This document shows, one piece after another, positions 14,462 through 23,006 of a DNA stretch of 40,782 nt. A model generated the notes under the pieces. That model was not told the origin of the DNA. It was given only the letters and a program-made list of their open reading frames with translations, and searched no databases. The DNA comes from Acididesulfobacillus acetoxydans. GTDB taxonomy: Bacteria > Bacillota > Desulfitobacteriia > Desulfitobacteriales > Desulfitobacteriaceae. Both the position numbers and the translations under genes were made by a program. Within the stretch, counting starts at the first letter, position 1. Each line of letters starts with the position of its first letter. The DNA is taken from assembly GCF_900016645.1 (NCBI RefSeq), contig NZ_CDGJ01000028.1, one strand, 5' to 3'.

Positions 14462-16570
14462 TCAGCGTAAATGTTCCTGCAAGAGCGGGAAAAGCTGTTT
14501 GGCGGTGTCACTGTCGACCCAGTAGAGAGACCAGTCGGCGACGCCGCCCAGATGGTATTGGTCCAAGAGGCCGAGTTTGGCGTTCCAGCTCTGGGGATCG
14601 TCGAAGTAGACGATATGCTGGGCTTTGTTGGCATCCGTGTAGGTGAAGTGGGGAATTCCCACCGTGTCTTTGAAGGTGCTGTTCGCCACATAGGACGAAG
14701 TGTCACGCTGAATGGAAGCGTTGTAGGTTTTGGCCAGGTTAAGCGTGTCCGAAAGGTTCCAATGGACATGCGTATAAGTCGCCGGTTGGTCTCCCCGGGG
14801 CGGAACCACGGTCCAGTCCCGGGCGTAATAGGGGAGGCCGAGGAGAACCTTGCTCATATCCACCCCTTGGCCTTGGGTATAGGAGAGAACGGCGTTCACC
14901 CAATCCAAAGGAGCGACCGGTCCGGGGGTCGCGGTGCTGAAATCATAGGTCATGAGATCCAGATAATCGGCGGCTTGAGCCAGGTCATGGTAATTATACT
15001 GGGTGTACCAAGACTCCGCCCCGGTACGGGACATGACGGCGACCACCACCTGCTTGTTGAGCGGGTGCAGGGCGGCGGCGAGAGCCTGGACGAGCTCCGT
15101 CAGGCCAGGGCCCGAGCTTGCCCGCATACTCTCCAGATCTACCACGATTCCGTCCGCCCCCGTGGCTTGAAGACGGCCGACAATTTGGCGGACCAGCTTG
15201 GCCCGGGCCGTGTCGGAAGTGAGCACACTGTCCGTTCCCGAACCCCCGGTCAGGGTGGGAAAGACTTTGAGACCGCGGCTGTGAGCCAGGCTGACAAACT
15301 GGACGTACTGTCCGTCGGCGGTCGAGCTGTCCCAGATGCCCGAGAGCGAGCCGTCGGCACTCGAGGACCCTGCCGGAGGGTCATTGAGATAATACCAGCC
15401 CGGTGCGACCACATCCGCGTAGGAAGTGGCCGGGTGCGGGATGATATTGACCTGGCTCTCTTCCCCCGCAAAGCTCGAGCCCTGGACATATTGAAGAGAA
15501 AGACGCGGCTGGAGGGAGCCTGTGCGCAGGATGCTCTCCGTACCGTAGGGAATCGCCCCCCAGCCCCCCAAGAGGATGAAAGAGGCGCCGGCACTGCGGC
15601 GGGCGGAGATGTAAGAGAGGGTGGCGGGCGGAAGGGGCTGCGGAGGGACGAGGACCACCGGGCTGTTGGTTTGAGCGGCGAGCGGGGCTCCGGCCAGAGC
15701 GTCGGGGAAAGTTTCTCCTGTCGCCACGTAGACCTGCGAGCCCGTGAAGTTGAGAGCGCTCACCACCGCCATGTTTGTGGTGTAGCGGTCCGGTCCGGCC
15801 AGGCGCTTGACTGTGAAATGCGCGGCTTCCAGGGCATTTTCCACGCTCGGGGCGATGGCGCCGGTTCCTCCGATCAACGTGACGGAGCTTACGCCTAAGT
15901 TGCGCAGGGCCTGGAGAGTCACGTCAGGCAGCGCATTGCTGTCCGTGAGCAGGAGAGGGATTCCCTGAGCCGCGGCATAAGACGAAACGCTGAGCGCGTC
16001 CGCAAAAGAGGAGCCCGATGCCAGGAAGGCCTGGGAGGTATGGCTGACGGCCGCTTCCGCCACAGCCGCGGCGGTCCCGTAGCGGTCCGTCCCGGCCAGG
16101 CGCTGAACCGAGAGGCCGAGGGACATGAGGCTGCTTTCCACTTGAGGGCCGAGGGCTCCCGAGCCGCCGAGGAGAAAGACCCTTTTCGCCTGCAGGTCAT
16201 GGATGGCCGAGAGGGTCACCGCGGGAAGGGCATGGGGATCGCTGAGAAGAAGGGGAGCGTCCATGGTCCGGGCCAAGACTCCCCCAGCCAGGGCATCGGG
16301 ATAATCATCTCCCCGGGCCAGAATTACCGTATTGGCCTGGGTCCAGCCCGTCTCCGCGATCCGGGCAGCCGTGGCGTAGCGATCGACGCCTGCCAAGCGG
16401 GAGAAGACCGGGTTGAGCACGGTGGCCGCCTGACCCGGCGGGGGGAGGATCAGAGTCCGGCCCAGGAGGAGAGTCAGGGTGCAGACGAGGAGAAGGGATA
16501 CCTTGCGGAAACGGCTTGTGCGTTTAGGGATAAACTCGGAAGGACCACAGGGCCGAAACAAACTTTTCAT
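14462..16570 (-). CDS. Secreted cell-wall protein: three CWB2 domains plus GH18-type hydrolase
   Basis: 702 residues from the chosen start. The ORF extends five codons further, but an AAAGGAG lies inside those codons and serves ATG 16570 seven bases downstream. A long signal sequence (hydrophobic core LLLVCTLTLLLG, likely cut after GQAA) precedes three cell-wall-binding repeat 2 domains. Each begins with RLAG-DRY (about residues 58, 157, 256), has PDALAG or ADALSV and ends in LLGG/LIGG. From about residue 360 a glycoside hydrolase family 18 barrel follows, as in YaaH/SleL-like and chitinase-like enzymes. It has the catalytic motif DGIVVDLE (acid E480), DLMTYDF and the closing GGVADWSLYW. It probably sits on the wall and cleaves GlcNAc-type links in peptidoglycan or surface glycan (substrate inferred). 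Confidence 0.88.
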   Translation of the reverse strand: MKSLFRPCGPSEFIPKRTSRFRKVSLLLVCTLTLLLGRTLILPPPGQAATVLNPVFSRLAGVDRYATAARIAETGWTQANTVILARGDDYPDALAGGVLARTMDAPLLLSDPHALPAVTLSAIHDLQAKRVFLLGGSGALGPQVESSLMSLGLSVQRLAGTDRYGTAAAVAEAAVSHTSQAFLASGSSFADALSVSSYAAAQGIPLLLTDSNALPDVTLQALRNLGVSSVTLIGGTGAIAPSVENALEAAHFTVKRLAGPDRYTTNMAVVSALNFTGSQVYVATGETFPDALAGAPLAAQTNSPVVLVPPQPLPPATLSYISARRSAGASFILLGGWGAIPYGTESILRTGSLQPRLSLQYVQGSSFAGEESQVNIIPHPATSYADVVAPGWYYLNDPPAGSSSADGSLSGIWDSSTADGQYVQFVSLAHSRGLKVFPTLTGGSGTDSVLTSDTARAKLVRQIVGRLQATGADGIVVDLESMRASSGPGLTELVQALAAALHPLNKQVVVAVMSRTGAESWYTQYNYHDLAQAADYLDLMTYDFSTATPGPVAPLDWVNAVLSYTQGQGVDMSKVLLGLPYYARDWTVVPPRGDQPATYTHVHWNLSDTLNLAKTYNASIQRDTSSYVANSTFKDTVGIPHFTYTDANKAQHIVYFDDPQSWNAKLGLLDQYHLGGVADWSLYWVDSDTAKQLFPLLQEHLR

Positions 16571-16984
16571 AAGTTCTCCTTTCATTCTTAAAATTCACAC
16601 TCAGGATCATCCTTTGGGATTTGGGGTTATCCTCGGAGCCGTTCTCGGGAACTTGGGATCATCCTTGGGATCATGTCCCCGATCTTCTCGGAGATTCCCG
16701 CGGGCCGACAGGCAGGGCGTAACTCCCGCTGCCGGCGTTACAGCCGCTGTCCCGGGAAGGACCTCCCGGGTACTTATTATTCGCCACTGATAGGAGAGAT
16801 CCCTGGTCGAAATGCCTCAGGAAAAAGGTGGATTTAGAGAAAGTGGGGAATTAAGCTATTCTTAATGAGGAAGTTCCGGCGGGGAGAGAGGATTCGGGAG
16901 AAAGCCGTCGAAAGCTAATACGACAGATTCCCAAACGCGCCTCTTTTCCTCTCGGCCTCTCAAAGTCTGCCCGCGCCAACGTAT
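16571..16984. other. Gap of about 410 bases with degenerate repeats
   Basis: From about 16602 to 16690 there are loose repeats built on GGATCATCCTTTGGGAT (16604 and again near 16644) and CTCGGAG, like the intergenic arrays elsewhere in the window. A GC-rich inverted stretch, CCCGGGAAGGACCTCCCGGG at 16752-16771, follows. The rest (16772-16984) is of mixed composition. It must contain the minus-strand promoter for the GH18 gene, but I see no convincing hexamers. Confidence 0.5.
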
Positions 16985-17433
16985 TCTGCTATGGAAGAGG
17001 CTGCGGCGAATGGCTTGGAGGTGACCCTGGTCGGAGGAACCAACGTGCTTTCGGACAGGGTGCGGGTATGGTGGAAGGAAAGATATCGTTGCCCTACCTT
17101 CTGGCGGGAGTGACCGTCGCGCTGGACCCCGGTCACGGCGGAGCGGATGCCGGCGCGGTGGGTCCGGCCGGGACGCCGGAGAAAAACAACACCCTGGCGA
17201 TCGGTCTGGACCTGGTGGATTCACTGCGGGCGGCCGGGGCCAAGGTCGTTCTCACCCGGTCGGGGGACGCACCCCCGACCGGGAACGCTTAACACACCTC
17301 AATGCCGGCGGTACTCATTGAAGTGGCCTTCATCTCCAATCCCAAGGAAGAAAAACTCCTCGGTACTCCCGCCTTCCGGCAGCAGGCCGCCGAGGGGATT
17401 TATCAGGGAATCCTGGCCTACAAAGGGGCCTGA
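16985..17433 (+). pseudogene. Decayed CWB2 / N-acetylmuramoyl-L-alanine amidase (amidase_3)
   Basis: Three pieces of one gene in different frames. In the frame of 16991, NGLEVTLVGGTNVLSDRVR is the end of a CWB2 repeat. In the frame of 17068, VTVALDPGHGGADAGAVG through PEKNNTLAIGLDLVDSL and VVLTRSGD is the start of a zinc amidase_3 (first His in DPGHGG, Glu in PEKNN). A one-base shift would restore DRERLTHLNA. In the frame of 17302, PAVLIEVAFISNPKEEKLL is the amidase C-terminus, ending at TGA 17431. The middle, including the family's SIHxN zinc and catalytic region, is missing, apparently by deletion near 17300. The intact ancestor was probably a CWB2-anchored autolysin. Confidence 0.85.
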
Positions 17434-18010
17434 AGAGGGGGCGGGGTGCCGGAACCTCGGCGGAGCCCGTACTTTGTCCGGACTGGGCGCTTAGGACGCC
17501 AAGGGCTGGGACCGCATAATGAATAATATAATAAGGAACCGATTAGTTTGGATACGAAAGGAAAAGAGGGGTAAAAGTTCCTGCTCACTTTTTCTTTTTC
17601 CGGCAGGAACCGGGGACAGACCTGTCGAATGCTATAAGCGGGTCAAGCGGTCCTGCGAAATCCGACAGCCCACAACTCCTTAACATCTTCTTCACCGAAG
17701 AGAGACAAATTTTTACCAGTTTTAAGCCAAAAGCTCTGGAAAAAGACCCGGTTTTAAGGTACACTGATTACGGGTTTGGGGCTCATAGCGCGCCCGGAGG
17801 AACCGCCCGGCGGATTGCCTTTCCCCGAAGCTTCGGGCCCCGGGTTCCGGACAATGGGTTTCAAGCCACTGGCTTCGAGTTTTGGTTTTGGATCGCCGCA
17901 AGGGGAGAAAGTCTTTTGCGGAAAATTTTCGGGCACGGCAGGAATATTCGTTTTGCCAAAGAATACTTATAGCGAATGTAGAACCTATTATAGGTTTCTT
18001 CATTATTGCC
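17434..18010. other. Gap of about 580 bases upstream of the S-layer leader
   Basis: No convincing gene. A perfect 8-bp inverted repeat, GTTCCTGC (17577-17584) and GCAGGAAC (17603-17610), flanks a pyrimidine-rich loop. It is followed by CGGGGACAGACCTGTC, which contains GACAG-AC-CTGTC, wording reminiscent of REP or IS200-type ends. A TATAAT at 17527-17532 has no matching -35. AACCTATTATAGGTT at 17982-17996 is a short palindrome that includes a possible -10 (TATTAT). The S-layer promoter is probably in 17900-18010 but cannot be fixed. Confidence 0.45.
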
Positions 18011-18110
18011 GTCTAAAGGGTAAGCCACCCATGAGAGTTTCTTCTCAAAGGGGGGACGCCCCCGACAAGACATCGGGTGGGTGCCTTTAGATATTGCGCA
18101 ATGTCTAAAG
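18011..18110 (+). promoter_or_regulatory. Candidate structured 5' leader with alternative pairings (S-layer gene)
   Basis: GTCTAAAGG (18011-18019) can close a multi-branched fold by pairing with CCTTTAG (18084-18090). Inside lie CCACCC/GGGTGG, a TGAGA...TCTCA hairpin and a GGGGG-ACG-CCCCC hairpin. A second GTCTAAAG (18103-18110) can instead pair with the same CTTTAGA, forming the near-perfect 26-nt palindrome 18085-18110. The two pairings exclude each other, the layout of a switch. It lies about 140 nt before the S-layer start codon. It matches no riboswitch class I know. A palindromic protein-binding site is the alternative. Confidence 0.5.
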
Positions 18111-18252
18111 ATTTTGCGGAACTTTAAGGGGGTGAGGGATAAAGCGTAGGACAACACGGTGAGAGGCGCAAGCGGATCGAGAAAGAGAATTTCCCGCGTG
18201 AGTCCTCCAAGACAGACAAGTCCCAAAAAGAAAGAGAGGAGAAAATCACTAC

Positions 18253-21200
18253 ATGAGAAAGTCTAAGAAGACCTTAGCCATCTTGGCCATCGTCGCCATG
18301 GTCCTCATGCTGGTACCTGTCCAGGCCTTCGCCGGTACAACGACAGCGACATCCCGCCTGGCCGGCACCGACCGCATCGGGACAGCTCTGGCTGTTGCCC
18401 AACAAGGCTGGGCCAGCGGCGCGGCGAATGTCATCGTCGCACCTGCCGACGATGCGAATCTGGTTGACGCTTTGGCCGTGGCTCCTTTGGCGGGCCAGCT
18501 CAAAGCTCCTATCCTCCTGACCTACAAAGCTTCCCTGTCCTCCAGGGTGCAAACGGAGATCGCCACTCTGAAGGCTACCAAGATCTATGCCGTAGGTGCC
18601 CTGAGCTCCACGGTTATCAGCCAGCTGAAAGCGATCAGCGGCGTGACCGTGACCGTGCTCCAAGGGGCTGACCGCACCAACACCGCGGCCGACATCAGCG
18701 CTCAGCTGACTAACCCCGCCGGCACGTTCGTCGTTGGTTACAACGGCTTACCGGACGCCCTGTCCGTCGCTTCCTATGCAGCGGCGAATGATTACGCTAT
18801 CGTAGTGGCCAATCCGGACGGAACCGTTCCCTCATCTGAAAAGATTTACGGGAGCAAGACCTACGTCCTCGGCGGCCCGACCCTGGTTCAAGACATCTCG
18901 GGTGCCACCCGCCTGGCCGGCACAGACCGCTATGGCACGAACACCCAGGTGCTCACCACGCTCAGCTACAAATACAACAACGTATACGTAGCCAACGGTG
19001 AAACTCTCGTCGACGCTTTGGCAGGATCCTCCCTGGCCGCGCAGACGAATGCCCCGATCGTTCTGGGCAACACCTTAAACAATACCGTTGCCGCTCCGGC
19101 CGCTTCGGCCATTGCCGGTAACATCACCTCCAGCACCAACGTCATCGCCCTCGGCGGCACCGGTGTTGTGCCTGACAGCATGGTGACCCTGGTTGCTAAC
19201 GGTCAAGGGTCCGTGACTCCTCCGAGCAACGTGAGCATTGCGAACCTGAACGTGAGCGGGCAAACCGTTGGTGACGGCTCTGCCAGCGCTCCCGCTGTCG
19301 CTCCCATCAACACCGCAGTGAAAGTCAGCACGACGGTCAGCGGCACTTCCGCTGCCAATGCCAGCATGCTTTACCTGGTTTCCAGCTCCAGCAACATCAC
19401 GGCCAAGGATGCCAATGGCAACACCTTGACCGCGACGACCCTGAACAGCCCAGTTATCATCGGCAATGACACGTTCAATGCGTCTTACACGGTTCCGAGT
19501 GATTCTCAAGGAAACGTCAGCGCTACCTTCACTTCCACTGCCAGCTCGACCCAGACGTTCAATGTTGTAGTTGAAGCTCCGTTCAGCAACAACGGCCAGC
19601 CTGTCAAGTCGAATGAAGCTCGGATGCAATGGGGCGTTCCGGGAACTCTCGTTTTGAGCCCGATCTATACCTCATCCGCTCCGGACAGCTTGAATTTCTC
19701 AAGCTCTGGTGCCCCGACGAAAGGCCTGGTTGCAGTCGTTGCGACACTTCTGCCGGTATCAGGCGCTACGACGCCGGTGAGTGGACAGTCTGTTAAATTT
19801 ACGATGAATACTTCTTTGCCGAACAGCGCCACCGCATATTTCACGGATGCCAACGGCACGACCATGGTTGCTCAAAATGCATCTGTTGGTAATGGCGTCG
19901 GCTCAGCAACCTATGTCGTGACAACAGGTAGCAACGGCCAGGCGCTGGTTTATGTCAATGCCAACCAACCCTCCACTAACGGTGTGGCCAACATGGCTGC
20001 GAGCATCACAGTTGGCGTTCAGGCCCAGCTCGTTAACGGCGGCGGTGTCAGCGGCACCGGTTACTATCAATGGAAGTCCGTAGCTCAGGCGACCAAAATT
20101 GCCAACCTGAGCCCGAGCGCCATGCTCAATACGACCGGCATTACTAGCGACACCCAGACGGTTGTTAACTCAAGCGCGGAAACTGCTTCTTCCGGCTCGC
20201 AGCTGACCATCAGTGGGACAGTTGAAGATGCAGCGGGAAATCCTGTTCCCAATGCCACTCTGGCGATGCAGGATTACAACGTGCAGAGCGGAAGCTCCAA
20301 CAACATTCAGAATGATGCCTTTGTCCAAAACGGCACCTCGACACTGTTCAGCGCAACCGCCTACCCGACGGTTACCACGGACAGCAACGGTAACTTCTCG
20401 TTCACGGTTACTGCCAACGTACCTGTCACCCAGACAGTGTACAACAGCATAACCAAGTACTATCTGTACTACGTGCCCGCCACGGTTGCTATAGCCAATG
20501 GGCAGAGCCTACCCAGCGACAACAGCATCACGTCGCTGAGCTTTGTCGGCAACAATCACAGTGGCAACTATGTTGACGTCGTATGGCAGCAGGGGCAAAC
20601 GCTTCAGGCCGTAGGAGTTGGCACGGGTTCCCTCTTGTCACAGTACAGCGATTTGACCAAAGTGCCGACTTCCAACGTCACCTTCAGTGATGTACAGGGA
20701 AGCGACCAAAGTATCTACGTAGGCGGTTATAACCAAAATGCCCAGCTCATTGCTCCGACCGTCGTGGGGAATGCAGGCAACCAGTTTGCTGGCTACGGCC
20801 TTGACTTTAACATTTCGGTGCCGTCCGGCATGTATATTGAAAAGATTGGTAACACGGCGATCAACACGATTGCCGGGTACACGGGCCTGGCAGCGAATGC
20901 GGTATCCCAGGCAGACCTCCATTATGTCGGTGACACACTCTATCTTGAGTCGGTCAACAATGGCGGCACCACCCAAGCGAGTCCTGTCAGCGATCCGTCA
21001 GCCTACGACGGCAGCGGACAATTGAAGTTCAAAGTAGCTGCGACATCGGGGTCGACGTCCGGTTCAATCAATGTCAGCGTATCTGCCTACAACAATGTAA
21101 ATGGGGACTGGACTGACGCCAGCTCACTGAGCGCGCAAGGCGCTGCCAGTGCCAGTGTTGCCGGAACCTTCACGGGCTCCGACGCCATCGCCTCTCTTGG

Positions 21201-22551
21201 CCTCGGCGGAAACATTGGTCAGATAGCCGGTTACTATCCGTTGCAGCAGACTAATGCGGCTCCGGCCAACACCATAACGGTTGCCGGAACGGCTGACGAC
21301 AATCCCAGCATGGACAACAATGCAACCTTTGTCGTGGCTCCCTTCAACAACTATGTGTCCGTGGCAACGATTCCTACGCAGGGCTTGACCTACTCGGTTA
21401 CGGGCAACAAGAGCTCGAAGCTTCGGCTGATAGACGGTTACGTTCTTCAGGCCGCGCCGCAGACCGCCCAGGTCAGCATTCAGGCCAACGGCTTGGTAAG
21501 CGTTAACAACCATTCGCTTTGGACCGTGCCTAGTGGTCAGAACGTAGTCGGTTATTACACGACGCCGATCACGGGGAATATCACTAGCTCGTTGCCGACA
21601 ACTTATGTGCTAACCCAAGGTACGGGGTCAAACAACACAACGTTTACACTTTACAACGCGGCAGATACCTCCACAGTTATTGCATCCTGGACGGTTCCGA
21701 GCGCGAACTTGGCCGCCGGGTATGAAGGCTACATGGGCTTTAGTATCGATTCTAGCTCCAATCTGCTCAGCCTGTTGGACAGTGCCAGTTTGGGAACGGC
21801 CGGAGTTAAGCTTACGGCGAATAATAATGCTACAGCCTTGGCGGCCGTAGCCGGTCAGACCTTGACTCCTGTGCAGATGGCGACTGTCTATGCTAGCGAT
21901 GCTTATGCAGAGTCTCCGACGATCACTGTTACCAACTCTGTCAACAGTCAAACGGCGACTGCGACCGCGAACTTTACCTCATCCAGCGCTACCGGCGGTG
22001 GACCCACCGCAGCCGCAACAACTCCTGCCTCAGTGAACTTCGCTTTGGGTGGTTCACAGACGCTTACGATTACTGCGGTTGACCAATATGGCGTGCCGTT
22101 GCAGAACGCTACTGTTTACGTTAAGGGTATTGGGACCCAAGGCTTGTGGATCACTCAGGTTAACGGCACCGCTATTCAGCAAAACGTAAACCTTGGTGGA
22201 CCAGGGGCTACTGGTACCAGCTCTAACTTCCAAACGGTGAATGCTCCTGTTCCTCTCTTCACCTACAGCGGCACCGTGCCCGCATACAACAACGTTTACG
22301 TGTCAGGCAGCATTTCAGCTTACAACCTGAACAATGGTAGTACGCCGTATGCTGCGCTGCAGACCGGCGTTAGCGGAACGGTCAGCATCACCTTGCAAGA
22401 TGGGAACGTGCAGTACTGGAACAACGGGACGCCGTCGGTCTTGTCTCTTGACTCTGGAAACTCGATTTCCAGCGCGACCGGCAGCCTCGAATTCAGTAAT
22501 ACCCCTTCCTTCACCAAGACGATTGGCTCCGCTAGTGTTAACGTTCAATAG
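18253..22551 (+). CDS. S-layer-like surface protein with three CWB2 domains
   Basis: 1432 residues. ATG 18253 has GAGGAG at 18236-18241. The signal peptide has the core TLAILAIVAMVLMLV and a likely cut after VQAFA. Three CWB2 domains (about 35-128, 134-217, 219-316) anchor the protein to secondary wall polymer; the first and third have clear RLAGTDR motifs and the third VDALAGSSLAAQ. The remaining 1100 residues are rich in Asn, Ser, Thr, Gly, Ala and Val and poor in Lys/Arg. They contain Ig-like or carboxypeptidase-regulatory-like segments (DAAGNPVPNATLAM with TDSNGNFSFTV near 650-720; AVDQYGVPLQNATVYVKG near 1275). Size, composition and a 270-base leader suggest the main lattice protein. The many Asn/Ser/Thr residues fit a glycosylated surface. 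No catalytic domain is visible. Confidence 0.85.
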   Translation: MRKSKKTLAILAIVAMVLMLVPVQAFAGTTTATSRLAGTDRIGTALAVAQQGWASGAANVIVAPADDANLVDALAVAPLAGQLKAPILLTYKASLSSRVQTEIATLKATKIYAVGALSSTVISQLKAISGVTVTVLQGADRTNTAADISAQLTNPAGTFVVGYNGLPDALSVASYAAANDYAIVVANPDGTVPSSEKIYGSKTYVLGGPTLVQDISGATRLAGTDRYGTNTQVLTTLSYKYNNVYVANGETLVDALAGSSLAAQTNAPIVLGNTLNNTVAAPAASAIAGNITSSTNVIALGGTGVVPDSMVTLVANGQGSVTPPSNVSIANLNVSGQTVGDGSASAPAVAPINTAVKVSTTVSGTSAANASMLYLVSSSSNITAKDANGNTLTATTLNSPVIIGNDTFNASYTVPSDSQGNVSATFTSTASSTQTFNVVVEAPFSNNGQPVKSNEARMQWGVPGTLVLSPIYTSSAPDSLNFSSSGAPTKGLVAVVATLLPVSGATTPVSGQSVKFTMNTSLPNSATAYFTDANGTTMVAQNASVGNGVGSATYVVTTGSNGQALVYVNANQPSTNGVANMAASITVGVQAQLVNGGGVSGTGYYQWKSVAQATKIANLSPSAMLNTTGITSDTQTVVNSSAETASSGSQLTISGTVEDAAGNPVPNATLAMQDYNVQSGSSNNIQNDAFVQNGTSTLFSATAYPTVTTDSNGNFSFTVTANVPVTQTVYNSITKYYLYYVPATVAIANGQSLPSDNSITSLSFVGNNHSGNYVDVVWQQGQTLQAVGVGTGSLLSQYSDLTKVPTSNVTFSDVQGSDQSIYVGGYNQNAQLIAPTVVGNAGNQFAGYGLDFNISVPSGMYIEKIGNTAINTIAGYTGLAANAVSQADLHYVGDTLYLESVNNGGTTQASPVSDPSAYDGSGQLKFKVAATSGSTSGSINVSVSAYNNVNGDWTDASSLSAQGAASASVAGTFTGSDAIASLGLGGNIGQIAGYYPLQQTNAAPANTITVAGTADDNPSMDNNATFVVAPFNNYVSVATIPTQGLTYSVTGNKSSKLRLIDGYVLQAAPQTAQVSIQANGLVSVNNHSLWTVPSGQNVVGYYTTPITGNITSSLPTTYVLTQGTGSNNTTFTLYNAADTSTVIASWTVPSANLAAGYEGYMGFSIDSSSNLLSLLDSASLGTAGVKLTANNNATALAAVAGQTLTPVQMATVYASDAYAESPTITVTNSVNSQTATATANFTSSSATGGGPTAAATTPASVNFALGGSQTLTITAVDQYGVPLQNATVYVKGIGTQGLWITQVNGTAIQQNVNLGGPGATGTSSNFQTVNAPVPLFTYSGTVPAYNNVYVSGSISAYNLNNGSTPYAALQTGVSGTVSITLQDGNVQYWNNGTPSVLSLDSGNSISSATGSLEFSNTPSFTKTIGSASVNVQ

Positions 22552-22571
22552 CCTTAGTGGCTCGTGACCCT

Positions 22572-22599
22572 GAGACCCTTGGGGAAACCCAGGGGTCTC
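22572..22599 (+). terminator. Terminator hairpin after the S-layer gene
   Basis: GAGACCCTTGGG and CCCAGGGGTCTC form a 12-bp stem with one G-T pair and a GAAA tetraloop, 20 bases after the stop codon. The following CCTCTATGTTT has only a weak U-run, so it may also act as an RNA-stabilising end. Confidence 0.75.
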
Positions 22600-23006
22600 C
22601 CTCTATGTTTGGCCGAAGTGTAGTCAGGTGTTTTAGCTTGGCGTGGGCGTATCGGCTGCCGATTTGCTCGTTCGGAAGGGGTTGCTTGAGAGAAGTAGCG
22701 CCTGCAACGAGTTTGCGGGAAAGTGTTCCTGGGTCCAACTAGGGAGCAGGGGAGCACACGTCATAACCTGGGGTGTATCGCGAAAAGAAGGCTTGATTGC
22801 ACGGAGGCTTCCAGGCGCATGCGGGAAGCGGGAGCGCTCCTAGAAGAGGGAGTTGCGGTCAAGCAAATTCGTTTGAAGGGAGCGATCCTTAGGAAAGCAA
22901 CTCTCGGGGCGTGGATGGTCTCTGAGGAGATAAATCGCAATTGACGGTATAAAGTCCGGGTGGCTGGCGGCCGGACAGCATGGTGTAAAGGGAAGGTGGA
23001 ACGGGA
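22600..23006. other. Gap of about 400 bases between S-layer and ligase-like genes
   Basis: No gene I can support; short open frames here have no recognisable features. No array is evident, only scattered purine-rich wording. A TTGACG at about 22941 has no -10 at proper spacing. The ribosome site for the next gene (GGAAGGTGG) is at about 22990. Confidence 0.4.

Noticed and set aside
18011..18110. c-di-GMP (GEMM) or guanidine-II riboswitch
   Set aside because: GGGACGC occurs, but the GEMM CAAAGC and tetraloop-receptor parts are missing; only one ACG-loop hairpin, and its loop does not read ACGR.
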